DNA of 64,000 nucleotides from positions 124,001-188,000 of the forward strand of contig NZ_JQEI01000002.1 of the NCBI RefSeq assembly GCF_000743355.1, in the 5' to 3' direction. Source of the stretch: Serratia sp. Ag1 (GTDB lineage Bacteria; Pseudomonadota; Gammaproteobacteria; Enterobacterales; Enterobacteriaceae). Position 1 is the first letter of the stretch; each line of letters starts with the position of its first letter. Made by a program: the position numbers and the translations under genes. Below the pieces are notes generated by a model. It ran no database searches. It was given only the letters and a program-made list of their open reading frames with translations, and was not told where the DNA came from. This document shows, in pieces, positions 35,603 through 46,300 of the stretch.

Positions 35603-35731
35603 AACCGCCAAGCGGCGGTTGAGCTTGATGACAAAGTGATCTTTTAGCCCGAGATACCCGGGTCTAGTGCACCGAGGGGCGCTCCCCCTAATAACGGGCT
35701 TTGTCAGCAGTCTGAACCGCCAAGCTCGGTT
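35603..35731 (+). repeat. Small repeat element (copy B) between duplicated treR terminator hairpins
   Basis: The core at 35621-35714 is the inverted counterpart of copy A (17405-17536), about 90% identical outside a 37-bp deletion. It begins gcttgatgacaaagtgat and ends gggctttgtcagcagtctg. It lies between aaccgccaagcggcggtt at 35603-35620, a perfect hairpin, and aaccgccaagctcggtt at 35715-35731, a degraded copy followed by a T-rich run. As in copy A, the flanking hairpin sequence is locus-specific and duplicated. Confidence 0.7.
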
Positions 35732-36091
35732 CTATTTAAGAAGCTTCTCGATGTCCTTTAGATCTTTCTTGCGGTGCTTTTTTTGCTCATCATAGAAGTT
35801 CTCATGTGACCCAAGCGTCATAAGATACAACACCAGCTTATCCTCGACCCAGCTATAGCCCAATAAGTACAACTGCTCGTCAATAACAAACTTGTGTACC
35901 CGCAAATGCTTTAGGTCGCCCTTCTTCTGCTCACCCATGGCAGGTTCGGCGATTATTTTATCAATCTCGTCTTCTACCCTCGGTAACACTTCCTTGTGTA
36001 ACTTATCCAACGCCTTACCAAAGCGCCGGGTTTCGTAAACCTCAAGCTTGTTTCGCGTCCTTTGTGGCGGTTCTTGCTGTTCTTCTTTCAT
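35732..36091 (-). CDS. RelE/ParE-type toxin
   Basis: A protein of 119 residues. The core KLEVYETRRFGKALDKLHKEV, GDLKHLRVHKFVIDEQLYLLGYSWVEDKLVLYLMTLGSHENFY matches the type II toxin RelE/ParE fold: an N-terminal helix hairpin then a beta-sheet ending LGSHENFY. Its ATG lies inside the antitoxin gene, overlapping by 50 bp, which is typical for coupled toxin-antitoxin pairs. The very basic C-terminus (KKHRKKDLKDIEKLLK) fits RNA or gyrase binding. Whether it is an mRNase or a gyrase poison cannot be told. Confidence 0.82.
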   Translation of the reverse strand: MKEEQQEPPQRTRNKLEVYETRRFGKALDKLHKEVLPRVEDEIDKIIAEPAMGEQKKGDLKHLRVHKFVIDEQLYLLGYSWVEDKLVLYLMTLGSHENFYDEQKKHRKKDLKDIEKLLK

Positions 36092-36302
36092 ACTTTTTCA
36101 TTCTGCCATTATCAACTTCGCTTTTGGCCAACAACGCTTCGCTGATGAAAGAGAATGGCAGGTCGGGATTATCCTCGGCCATACGGCCTATCTTGGCCCA
36201 ATACTCGATCTGCTTGGGTACGCTGCGGCTCGACGCTTCAGCATGTACTTTCACATCTTCAACAAAGCCCCCATCGAGACGAACACTAATTGCAGTCGTC
36301 AT
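36042..36302 (-). CDS. ParD-like antitoxin
   Basis: A protein of 86 residues. MTTAISVRLDGGFVEDVKVHAEASSRSVPKQIEYWAKIGRMA is a ribbon-helix-helix-type N-terminus (SVPKQIEYW is the ParD-like helix) that should bind its own promoter. The C-terminal half is charged and should bind the toxin. The start at 36302 is preceded by AAGAGG-like sequence (minus strand), with a longer frame upstream discarded. It is first in the pair and read against treR and treB. Confidence 0.82.
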   Translation of the reverse strand: MTTAISVRLDGGFVEDVKVHAEASSRSVPKQIEYWAKIGRMAEDNPDLPFSFISEALLAKSEVDNGRMKKYERRTARTATKDAKQA

Positions 36303-36497
36303 GGAATAACCTCTTAATTCTATTAAAATTTCTCTACATTCTATCCTTGGCGATACCGAGGATAAAGCTATCCAATACAGCTTAGGACATTGACAGCTTG
36401 CGATAAAAGATCGCATCACACAAGTCAATTCGCCATCTTTTGTCGCAAAAATCGTGGTGCTTCATCTGGCATGACCCATTCTGTGATCCCCAACCCA

Positions 36498-36517
36498 AAA
36501 TGGGAACGTTCCCATTT
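36498..36517. promoter_or_regulatory. TreR operator upstream of treB
   Basis: A perfect 20-bp palindrome, AAATGGGAACGTTCCCATTT, with the LacI-family central CG. It lies 67 bp before the treB start, within the likely promoter. No second copy was seen at treC, so treB and treC are probably controlled together. Confidence 0.88.
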
Positions 36518-36583
36518 CATAAAAACCAGCGAATGACTAAGCTTTATTTATCCACACCTCTGCGCCTACAAAAGGGTTTCATC

Positions 36584-37999
36584 ATGAGTAAAGTTCAGCA
36601 GCAGGATATTGATCGCCTGATTGTGCTGGTGGGTGGCCGCGAGAATATCGCCACCGTCAGCCACTGTATTACCCGCTTGCGTTTCGTGCTTAACGATCCC
36701 GCCAAGGCCGATCCCAAAGCGATCGAAGAACTGCGGATGGTCAAAGGCTGCTTTACCAATGCCGGGCAGTTCCAAGTGGTGATTGGCCCGGAAGTGGGCG
36801 ATTACTACCAGGCACTGCTTGCCACTACCGGCGGCAGCGAAGCCAACAAAGAACAGGCCAAACTGGCCGCCCGCCAGAACATGACCTGGTTCGAGCGCGC
36901 GATCTCTCACTTCGCCGAAATCTTTTTCCCACTCCTGCCTGCGCTGATCAGTGGTGGTTTGATCCTCGGTTTCCGCAACGTGATCGGCGATATCCCAATG
37001 TCTGGCGGCCAAACGCTGGCCCAAATGCATCCAGCCTGGAAAACCATTTACGACTTCCTGTGGTTGCTCGGTGAAGCCATCTTTATGTACCTGCCGGTCG
37101 CTATCTGCTGGTCAACGGTGAAAAAAATGGGCGGCACGCCGGTGCTCGGCATTGTGATGGGGATTACCCTGGTTTCACCACAGTTGATGAACTCCTACCT
37201 GCTCGGCCAGCAAGTGCCGGAAGTATGGAATTTCGGCTGGTTTGCCATTCAGAAAGTCGGCTATCAGGCACAGGTGATCCCCTCGATCCTCGCTGGCCTG
37301 ACGCTGGGCTGGATCGAAACCCGACTGAAAAAGATCGTACCGGATTATCTGTATCTGGTCGTGGTGCCGGTGGTTTCTCTGCTGCTGGCCGTGTTCCTGG
37401 CGCACACGCTGATCGGCCCGTTTGGCCGTATGATCGGCGATGGCGTAGCCTGGGCGGTGAAAGCGGTGATGACCGGCAGCTTTGCGCCGATCGGCGCTGC
37501 TCTGTTCGGCTTCCTGTATGCACCGCTGGTGATTACCGGTGTGCATCAGACCACGTTGGCAATCGACATGCAGATGATCCAAAGCATGGGGGGCACACCG
37601 GTCTGGCCGCTGATTGCGCTGTCTAACATCGCACAGGCTTCGGCAGTGCTCGGTATCATCATTATCAGCCGCAAGGCCAACGAGCGGGAGATCTCCGTAC
37701 CGGCAGCAATTTCTGCCTACCTCGGCGTCACCGAACCGGCGATGTACGGTATCAACCTCAAATACCGCTTCCCGATGCTGTGCGCGATGATCGGCTCAGC
37801 CATCGCGGGCCTGATCTGCGGGTTGAGCGGCGTGATGGCCAACGGCATCGGCGTCGGCGGTTTGCCGGGCATTCTCTCCATCAAACCGCAATTCTGGCTG
37901 ATCTATTCCCTGGCGATCCTGATTGCTGTAGTGGTTCCGCTGCTGCTGACCATCATGGTGTACAAACGCAAGGCCAGCCGCGGCGAGTTGCCGGTCTGA
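36584..37999 (+). CDS. treB: Trehalose-specific PTS permease, IIBC component
   Basis: A protein of 471 residues (E. coli TreB 473). The IIB domain holds the phosphorylated Cys in SHCITRLRFVLND (Cys near residue 27). The IIC domain has about ten membrane segments with GVHQTTLAIDMQMIQSMGGTPVWPL and GVTEPAMYGINLKYRFPM. There is no IIA domain; the glucose IIA (Crr) normally supplies it. It imports trehalose as trehalose-6-phosphate. The start at 36584 matches the family; the TreR operator lies upstream. Confidence 0.97.
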   Translation: MSKVQQQDIDRLIVLVGGRENIATVSHCITRLRFVLNDPAKADPKAIEELRMVKGCFTNAGQFQVVIGPEVGDYYQALLATTGGSEANKEQAKLAARQNMTWFERAISHFAEIFFPLLPALISGGLILGFRNVIGDIPMSGGQTLAQMHPAWKTIYDFLWLLGEAIFMYLPVAICWSTVKKMGGTPVLGIVMGITLVSPQLMNSYLLGQQVPEVWNFGWFAIQKVGYQAQVIPSILAGLTLGWIETRLKKIVPDYLYLVVVPVVSLLLAVFLAHTLIGPFGRMIGDGVAWAVKAVMTGSFAPIGAALFGFLYAPLVITGVHQTTLAIDMQMIQSMGGTPVWPLIALSNIAQASAVLGIIIISRKANEREISVPAAISAYLGVTEPAMYGINLKYRFPMLCAMIGSAIAGLICGLSGVMANGIGVGGLPGILSIKPQFWLIYSLAILIAVVVPLLLTIMVYKRKASRGELPV

Positions 38000-38010
38000 A
38001 TCAATAAAAA

Positions 38011-38030
38011 GGCCCGCCTGTGCGCGGGCC
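38011..38030 (+). promoter_or_regulatory. Intercistronic hairpin between treB and treC
   Basis: ggcccgc and gcgggcc pair around a 6-base loop, 11 bases after the treB stop, preceded by aaaaa and without a following U-run. It may attenuate read-through or protect treB mRNA from 3' decay. Confidence 0.55.
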
Positions 38031-38061
38031 GATGGCAATAAACAAAGAGGCAACGCTTCCC

Positions 38062-39726
38062 ATGAGTAATCCTATCCCCTGGTGGCAAAACGGTGTCATC
38101 TATCAAATCTACCCGAAAAGCTTCCAAGACAGCACCGGCAACGGCTATGGCGATCTGGTGGGCGTGATCCAGCGGCTCGACTATTTACAGGAACTTGGGG
38201 TCGACGCCATCTGGCTGACGCCAGTGTATGTCTCACCTCAGGTGGATAACGGCTACGACGTGGCCGACTACTGCGCCATCGATCCCGCTTATGGCACCAT
38301 GGCAGACTTTGAGCAGTTGGTAGCGCAGGCCCACCAGCGCGGTATTCGCATTGTGATGGATATGGTGTTCAACCATACCTCTACCGAACACCCGTGGTTT
38401 AAGGCAGCGCAAGAGAGTCACAGCCCACTGCGCCCATTCTATATCTGGCGTAATGGTGAGGCGGATACGCCGCCTAACAACTGGCGCTCCAAATTCGGCG
38501 GCAACGCCTGGCAATGGCACGCCGCAAGTGGCCAATATTATCTGCATCTGTTCGCCACCGAGCAGGCCGATCTCAACTGGGAACACCCGCCGGTCAGGGA
38601 AGAACTGAAGAAGATCTGCCATTTCTGGGCAGATAAAGGCGTCGACGGGTTGCGCCTCGACGTGATTAACCTTGTGTCCAAACAGCAGGATTTCCCCAAC
38701 GATCATCAAGGCGATGGCCGCCGTTTCTACACCGATGGCCCGCGCATCCACGAGTTCCTGCAGGAAATGAGCCGCGAGGTGTTTCAGCCACGCGGCCTGA
38801 TGACCGTGGGCGAGATGTCCTCGACCTCATTGGAACACTGCCAGCAGTACGCGGCACACAGTGGCAAAGAGCTGTCGATGACCTTCAATTTCCATCACCT
38901 GAAGGTGGACTACGCCAACGGGCAGAAATGGACGCTGGCCGCACCAGATTACGTTGAGCTGAAGCAGATTTTCCGCCATTGGCAGCAAGGCATGCACAAC
39001 CATGCCTGGAATGCGCTGTTCTGGTGTAACCACGATCAGCCGCGCATTGTTTCCCGCTTTGGCGACGAAGGCGAACTGCGCGTCACCGCCGCCAAGATGC
39101 TGGCTATGCTGCTGCACGGGATGCAGGGCACGCCGTATATTTATCAGGGTGAAGAGATTGGCATGACCAATCCGGGGTTCAACCAGATCGCACAGTATCG
39201 TGATGTGGAAAGCCTGAATATGTACGCCGAACTGAGCGCACAGGGCAGAGGCAGCACCGAACTGCTGGCGATCCTGGCCAGCAAATCACGCGACAACAGC
39301 CGCACGCCGATGCAGTGGAACGCCAGCGCCAACGCCGGGTTTACCTGCGGCACGCCGTGGATCGCCTGCGCCGATAACTACCGGCAGATCAACGCCGAAG
39401 CGGCGCTGGCCGATCAAGACTCGGTATTTTATACCTATCGCCACCTGATCGCTTTACGCAAGCAGTATCCGCTGCTGACACACGGTGATTATCAGGATCT
39501 GGCCCCTGAGCACCCGGCACTGTGGTGCTACCAGCGCCGTTGGAACGGGCAGCGGTTGCTGGTCGTCGCCAACCTGAGCCACGAACCCGTGGCGTGGAAC
39601 GCCGCAAGCGTCGAGCAGGCCGATGTGTGGCAACTGTTAATGAGCAATTACGCAGATGCGGCACAACAACCGCAAAGCATGACGCTGCGGCCATTTGAGG
39701 CGGTGTATTGGGTGGTGAAGGGGTAA
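38062..39726 (+). CDS. treC: Trehalose-6-phosphate hydrolase (alpha,alpha-phosphotrehalase)
   Basis: A protein of 554 residues in GH13, splitting trehalose-6-phosphate to glucose and glucose-6-phosphate. The conserved GH13 regions are seen: DMVFNHTSTEHPWF, GVDGLRLDVINLV (nucleophile Asp), VGEMSSTS (acid Glu) and WCNHDQPRIVSRFG. The N-terminus IPWWQNGVIYQIYPKSFQD is standard for TreC. GAGGCAACG lies before ATG 38062. It is cotranscribed with treB. Confidence 0.97.
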   Translation: MSNPIPWWQNGVIYQIYPKSFQDSTGNGYGDLVGVIQRLDYLQELGVDAIWLTPVYVSPQVDNGYDVADYCAIDPAYGTMADFEQLVAQAHQRGIRIVMDMVFNHTSTEHPWFKAAQESHSPLRPFYIWRNGEADTPPNNWRSKFGGNAWQWHAASGQYYLHLFATEQADLNWEHPPVREELKKICHFWADKGVDGLRLDVINLVSKQQDFPNDHQGDGRRFYTDGPRIHEFLQEMSREVFQPRGLMTVGEMSSTSLEHCQQYAAHSGKELSMTFNFHHLKVDYANGQKWTLAAPDYVELKQIFRHWQQGMHNHAWNALFWCNHDQPRIVSRFGDEGELRVTAAKMLAMLLHGMQGTPYIYQGEEIGMTNPGFNQIAQYRDVESLNMYAELSAQGRGSTELLAILASKSRDNSRTPMQWNASANAGFTCGTPWIACADNYRQINAEAALADQDSVFYTYRHLIALRKQYPLLTHGDYQDLAPEHPALWCYQRRWNGQRLLVVANLSHEPVAWNAASVEQADVWQLLMSNYADAAQQPQSMTLRPFEAVYWVVKG

Positions 39727-40302
39727 TAATCTCACACCACTCACTGGGATCTCGCTGACTTAATCCCCGCTGATGCTGGTCTCTTAGACAACGTGTTTGT
39801 CTATGTCAGCCAGGTGTAAGGGAATTGCCGTAAACAGCAGGCAATCCCATGAAACCACAGTGAACGGCAATTGCAGGGCAACCTTTACAAGGGTATTGAT
39901 AACAACCGATTAGATATTATTGTCGGTGAGATGAGCACGGGTGTTGAGGCCATTGAAGGCGCCGAACGGAGACACAGCGTATAGGCGAACGCGCCATGGA
40001 CGGCGCGTTCAGGCGAGACAGGCAGGGACGCCTGTCGTAGCCGGCCGTGATGCGCTGTGGTGGAGTGAGGGAAGTGGGCGGAGCCCACCGCCTGATATGG
40101 CAAGGGCCGGGGTGTTGGGGGCTGGCTCTTGAGCCCCCAACTCGGTCGCCTTCATCATATTCCCGAGTGAACATAATTTGTGTAGCGACCGAAATAAATC
40201 CACATTCCGCAACAACCCTCAAAATGTGAACAAGAGACAGGTTGATGCGGGAATAAATCAGAAGGTCGAAGTTATAAAAACCTTTCTCTGATTACCCCAT
40301 AA
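39727..40302. other. Intergenic region with hairpin-rich GC segment, no supported gene
   Basis: This 576-bp gap separates treC and the NRPS gene, which converge. Bases 39960-40140 are GC-rich and full of inverted repeats: gcgcgcc/ggcgcg around 39990, agcgtccctg-type arms near 40020-40036, gggcggagcccac near 40078, and ggggctggctcttgagcccc at 40119-40138. Several 60-100-codon frames overlap here on both strands, a pattern usual for structured repeats rather than genes. It resembles dispersed intergenic repeats of enterobacteria, but no second copy is in the window. Confidence 0.45.
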
Positions 40303-43300
40303 TCACCGCAACAACCTTATCACCGACCCAATCTCACTAACACAATCGATAATATTATGGTGGTTGCACGCCAGCGGAATCACCGTCAACTGATCACACA
40401 CTGCCCCTATCCCATTATCTTCGCTCAGCCATAGCGCCTTTCCCCCAGCAACAGACTGATAATAAGCAGACATCTGTGTGGCCTTGAACAGGGTGACTTG
40501 GGTATGTTGCAGTCGGCCAGAAATCAGCCCCTGGCTGATGCTCTGCTCCGCCGCTTCCACCGCCAAAGCACGCGCAGCCGCCTCTCCGTGAATCCCCATT
40601 TCCGCCAGCATGTTTTGGCGCAGATCCGGCATCTCTTGCGTATTCACCTTGGCCTGATAGAAACTGTCCAACAGATAAAGCTGGATCGACTTAACACCAC
40701 GCGCTTCCAGCCGGGCGGCGATCTCCAGAGCAATCAACCCACCCAAAGACCAGCCCAGCAGTTGGATCGTCGGCGGTTCCAATAACCCTTGCTGCTCCAT
40801 ATTGGCCAGATAATGAGTCGCCACTGCAGACAAATCACTCAGTTGTTGCGGGTGGTACAGGTTGTAATTATCAACCCCAAGGCAGTTGATCTCCCCTTCC
40901 AGAGCCTGGGCAAAATTAAGGTAGGCTTCGCACCCGACTATCGCCGGGTGAATCAGCCACAGGCTGCCTGCTTCTGGCTGATAACGGTTAAGGCGCTGAA
41001 TCGGTTGATAGCTTTCCACCGTCAGCATGCCGCGGATCGTCCGGTGCTTAAACAGCTTCACCACCGGCACGCTTTCTGCCAACAGGCCGGACATTTTCTG
41101 GCACAGCGCAATCGCCAGAATGGAACTGCCGCCACAGGCAAAGAAATCATCGGTGACGCCGATCCTCTGTTGCTTCAGTGCCTCCTGCCATAATGCGCAC
41201 AGTTGCCGCTCCAGCTCGCTTTCTGGTGCCACGTATTCCTGCCCAGAGCCAGCGAACTCAGGCTTGGGCAGCCGTTGGCGATCGGTTTTCCCACTGGCGT
41301 TAAGCGGGAACTCCCTCAGGAAGATAAACGCGGCAGGCACCATATACGCCGGTAAGCGCTGTTGCATATGGGCGAGTAAACGCGGGTGGTCCAACGGTGT
41401 ATCACTCACGTAATAGGCAATTAAACGCTCCTGTTCGCCGCCTGATTTGATCGCCAAACACTGCCTGATCGCGCCAAACTCCATCATGGTGCTTTCAATT
41501 TCGCCCAACTCAACCCGATAACCGTTGATTTTAACCTGATTATCAACGCGGCCCCGGAACTCCATATTGCCATCCGCCAGCCAGCGGCCAAGATCGCCTG
41601 GGCGATAGAGCCGTTCCCCAGTCACCGGGTGTTGAATAAATCGTTCAGCGGTTCGCTCCGGATCGTTAAAATACCCTGGCGACAGCCCGACACCACCGAT
41701 GTATAACTCGCCGATAATGCCCGGTGGCACCGGGTTCAATTGCTGATCCAGAATATAGAAACACTGATTGGTCAACGGCTTGCCGTAAGGGATGCTGTGC
41801 TGGAACACCGCCCCCGGTGTCACTTCATAAACGCAGGACAGAATTGACGCTTCCGTGGCACCGCCGATGCTGATAAACCGGCTCTGCGGTGCCCAGCGGT
41901 GGCAGCGTTGCGGCAGGGTCACCGGGATCCAATCGCCGCCGAGCATCACTTTAGTTAACCAAGGGTTCTGCTCAAGCTGTTCACGTTCAACCTGCTGCAT
42001 CAGCAGCTCAAATAACGCTGGCGCAGACAGCCACAGCGTCACCTGATGCTCAAGCATCAACTGGCACCAGGCATCCGGTTGATAGCGCTGCTTTTCACTG
42101 GGGAGCACCAATCGCCCTCCTGCCGACAGCAGGCCAAAAATATCATAGACCGACAGGTCAAAACTCAGCGCACTGATGGCCAAAGCGGCATCGCCAGGGC
42201 CAACTTTCAGGCGCTGGTTGACATCAACCAGCGTGTTATTGGCCGTCACATGCTGAATCGCCACGCCTTTCGGCACGCCGGTCGAGCCCGAAGTGAAGAT
42301 CACATAAGCCAACTGCTCAGGTATCACCGGTTCAGGAGGAAGGATCTTGCTGGGGGGGGGCAGATCGCGAGCTTGCCCGCGATCATTCAGGCAAATCGTC
42401 CCAAACTCATCCCGCAACCACGGGCGATCGGTTAACACCAGGCGGCAATCCGCTTGCTGCATAATGCTCAGCCGACGGTTTTCCGGCCACGAGGTATCCA
42501 TCGGCAGATAAGCGCGGCCAGCCATTAACGCCGCCAACACCGCCACAATCTGCGCCCGGCCTTTCTCCATCACCACCGCAACCAAAGCCGAATCACCAAA
42601 CTGGCCCTGGCGGATCTGATTGGCCAGCACCAGCGCCAATTGATATAACTCACCGTAGGTGCAGCTCCCCAGTGAATCGATCAGCGCAATATCATGCGGA
42701 TGATCTTTTGCCCACTGCATAAACCCTTCATGAATGGCGTAGGCATAGTCCGCAGCTGGCCGGGTTTCAACCGCCGGTTGCAGGTATTTTCGCTGCTGAT
42801 CGGCGCTCAATAAGCTCAAATTAGCCACTTTCTCTGCCGGAGCTTGCACCATGGCACGCAATAACTGCTGGAAGTGCTGTATCAGGCCGTTGATCGTCTC
42901 GGGAGCAAACAGCGCACAGGCATAGTTGAGGTTGGCGGCCAGCTGCGGCTGCCCGTCTTCCACCATCAGGCCGAGATCGAACTTCGCTACCTGATAGCAA
43001 TCGCTGAGATCGAGCGGCGTGAACAACGGTTGTTTCTGCTGCCCGCCGATCGCCTGCTCAACGCTGAACACCACCTGGAACAGCGGCTGTCTGGACAGAT
43101 CGCGCTCAACGTTCAGGCTTTCTACCAGGGTTTCCAGCGGCATATCCTGATATTCCTGACAGGCCAGGGTATTGGCAAACACCTGGCGAATCATCTCGTC
43201 AACGCGCATTGCAGGTTCGATCACATTGCGCAACGCCAGCGTGTTCACAAACAGGCCAATCAAGGGCTCGAGTTGCGCATGCGGTCGGTTGGCGACCGGC

Positions 43301-46300
43301 GCACCAATCATAATGTCCTGCTGATGGCTGTATTTACCGAGCAACAGGGTGAACCCGGTGAGTAATACCGCGTGCAACGTCACACCGGTTGCTCTGGCTA
43401 AATGGCGCAACTGGTCGCTCAGTTCGGCATCCAGCCGGAAAGCCACCGTTGCCCCACGGTGATCAAACTGTTTTGGCCGTGGGTAATCGGTAGGCAGTTC
43501 CAACAACTGATAACCCTGCATGTTATCCAGCCAGAACCGTTGCCGGGCCTGATGACGATCGTTTTCGGTTTGGTTATCCAGCCAGTGAGCATAGTCAGCA
43601 TACTGGATTGTCAGTTCAGGCAGCACCAGTGCGCTATCCCTGGCAAAGAAGGCATAATGCGCCTCCAGCTCAGCCAGCAAGACATTGGCCGACCAGCCGT
43701 CAAAAACCATGTGATGGAAGTTGAGCAAAGAGAAACAGGTTAACTGGCCGCTGGCTGCCCGGCGTTCAATCAGCAGGTGGCGGAGCGGATACTCTTTGCG
43801 CAGGTTGAATGGCCGATTAATGGCACTTTGCAGCGCCTCTTCCCATTCGCTGGCTTCCACCCACAGGCGCTCAACCGGCAACGGTTTCTGTTGCAGAGCA
43901 AACTGCACGTTGCCATCTTCGCCCTGCTCCACCAGCGTGCTGCGCAGCACATGGTGGCGCTTGACCACCGCCTGCAACGCCAGTTGGTAGGCATCGACAT
44001 CGATCTCCGCCCCCAGTTCAAACAACATCGGAACCTGATAGAGATTGCTGCCCTGCATCAGTTCCTCGATAAACCACAACCGCTTCTGCGATGAGGATAA
44101 CGGGTATCTGCTTTGTGCTTGTGCAGCGATCGGCCAGGGCGTATGCACCTCTGCCTGCTGATCCAACTGCTGGCAAAGCTGGCGGATCGTCGGATTCGCG
44201 CTGAACATGGCAAACGTCACCTCTCTCGCCAGAGCTTGGCTCAGGCGGTTGCACAGCGTGATCGCCTGGATCGAATTCCCCCCACTGCTGTAAAAATTAT
44301 CGTTAACGCCCACACGCTCGCAACGCAGCACCTCGGCCCACACAGCGCAGCAGAGCTTTTCCTGTTCACCGCTCGGAGCGGTATATGCCTGCTGATTCAC
44401 GGTGGCCTCAGGCTCCGGCAGCGCACGGCGGTCGATTTTACCGCTGACGCTTAACGGGAAACTCTCCAGCGCAATCAAATCGGCGGGGCGCATATATTCC
44501 GGCAGCGTTTGTGCTAACCGCTGATGCAGGTATGCGTTGTCCATCGGTTGGCTGGCGGTGTAATACAGCAGGATCCTCGGGTTGTTCACCGTCACCAGCG
44601 CCACGCACTGGGCGATCTCCGCGACGCCAGACAGAGTACGTTCAATCTCCCCCAACTCAATGCGATAGCCGTTGAGTTTGACCTGATTGTCGATGCGGCC
44701 CAGGAATTCGATATCTCCATTTTCCAGCACGCGCCCGACATCCCCAGTACAGTAGAGGCGCTCACCGCTGTTTGGGTGATAGATAAAGCGTTCGCTGGTG
44801 CGTTCCGGATCGTTGAAATAGCCCTGCGCCAAGCCCACCCCAGCGATATACAGCTCACCGACCACGCCCTGCGGCAGCGGCTTCAGTGTGCCATCCAGCA
44901 CATAAAGTGCCTGATTCGCCAGCGTTACCCCGAGTGGAATGTTTTGGTTAAAGATTTCTGCGGGCCCAACCTCATACATGGTTGAACAGATAGCAGATTC
45001 GGTCACGCCCCAGCAGTTGAAAATACGGCATTGGGCGGCCCAGGCATGGCCGCGCTGCACCAAGGCCGGAGCCACCCAATCGCCGCCCAGCATTACGGCG
45101 CGCAGCGGGGAATCGGACGAACGGGCATATTGCTCAACATGCTGGAGCAACAGCTCAAACAGCGCCGGGGTTGACTGCCAGATCGTCACCCGATGTTGCA
45201 AGAGCAACTGATGCCACGCCAGTGGCTGAAAGCGCTGTTGTTCGGACGGGAGCACCAGCAGCCCACCGACTGACAGGACGCCAAATATGTCGTAAACCGA
45301 TACATCAAAACTCAGGGCGCTGATAGCAAACGCGGCATCTTGCGGGCCAACCCGCAGCCGGGTATTGATCTCGATAATGGTGTTATTGATTGCCGCATGG
45401 GCGATTGCCACACCTTTCGGTACGCCGGTAGAACCGGAAGTGAAGATCACATAAGCCACCGCGTCCGGCTCCACCGGTTGCGGTGCCAATAACGGCTGTT
45501 CCAGCGGTACGCCCGCTGCTTTGCCAGCACCATCCAGCAACAGAGTAGTGAAGGCGGGGTTTTGCCACGGCTCATCACACAGCACCATCCCTACGTTCGC
45601 CTGCTCAACAATCGCCAAGCGGCGTTTTTCCGGCCAGGATTTATCCATCGGCAGATAGGCTTTGCCTGCCATCAGGGTAGCCAGCACGGCGACGATCTGC
45701 GCACGCCCTTTGTCCAGCAGAATCGCCACCAGCGCCGAATCACTACCAGCGCACTGGCGGATCTGGTTCGAGAGCACCAGCGCCGCCTGATACAGCTCGC
45801 CGTAGCGGCAACTCCCCTGCGCATCAACAATGGCGATATCGTCAGGGTGCCTGTGCGCCCAATCCATAAAGTTCTGGTGCAGGGCAAAACGGTAGTCCGT
45901 AGCAGGCATGTTCAGCGGTGGCGGAACCGGCGCAGCCGCCGCCAGCAGCGGTAATTGCTGATGCGGCACGTACAGATGGGTTGGCAAATGCGCTAATAGG
46001 GTCATCAGCAGGGACAACAGCGTGTCGGCTTTTTGCTCGCTCAGATACTGGCTGGCATACGCCAGCGACAGCATCAACCCTTCCTCGGTGGTGTGTGCTA
46101 ACAGATTCAGCGGATAATCCGTTTTCTCAGCGGTCGAGCGGATACGCACCGGCATGTCGTGCATAGCCACACTCGGGTAGTTTTCAAACACCAGCAAGGT
46201 GTGGAACAGCGCTTCACCGCCCCGGCTCAATTCCGCCAAAGGCTGATAGCCGTATTCATCCAGCTCATTCAAGGAACGCTGAATCGCCTGCAACTGCTGC

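Noticed and set aside
36440-36583. N-terminal extension of treB
   Set aside because: The extension covers the TreR operator and promoter and has no similarity to TreB. ATG 36584 matches the family start.
39885-40229. Several overlapping 60-100-codon frames
   Set aside because: They overlap on both strands in a hairpin-rich segment, share no family features and lack ribosome sites. Reported as a structured region instead.
42133-42175. Cysteine-specific NRPS modules making a thiazoline
   Set aside because: A2 and A3 have FDxSVYD, but the condensation domains keep HHxxxDG rather than the cyclisation motif DxxxxD, and pocket residues differ from the known Cys code.
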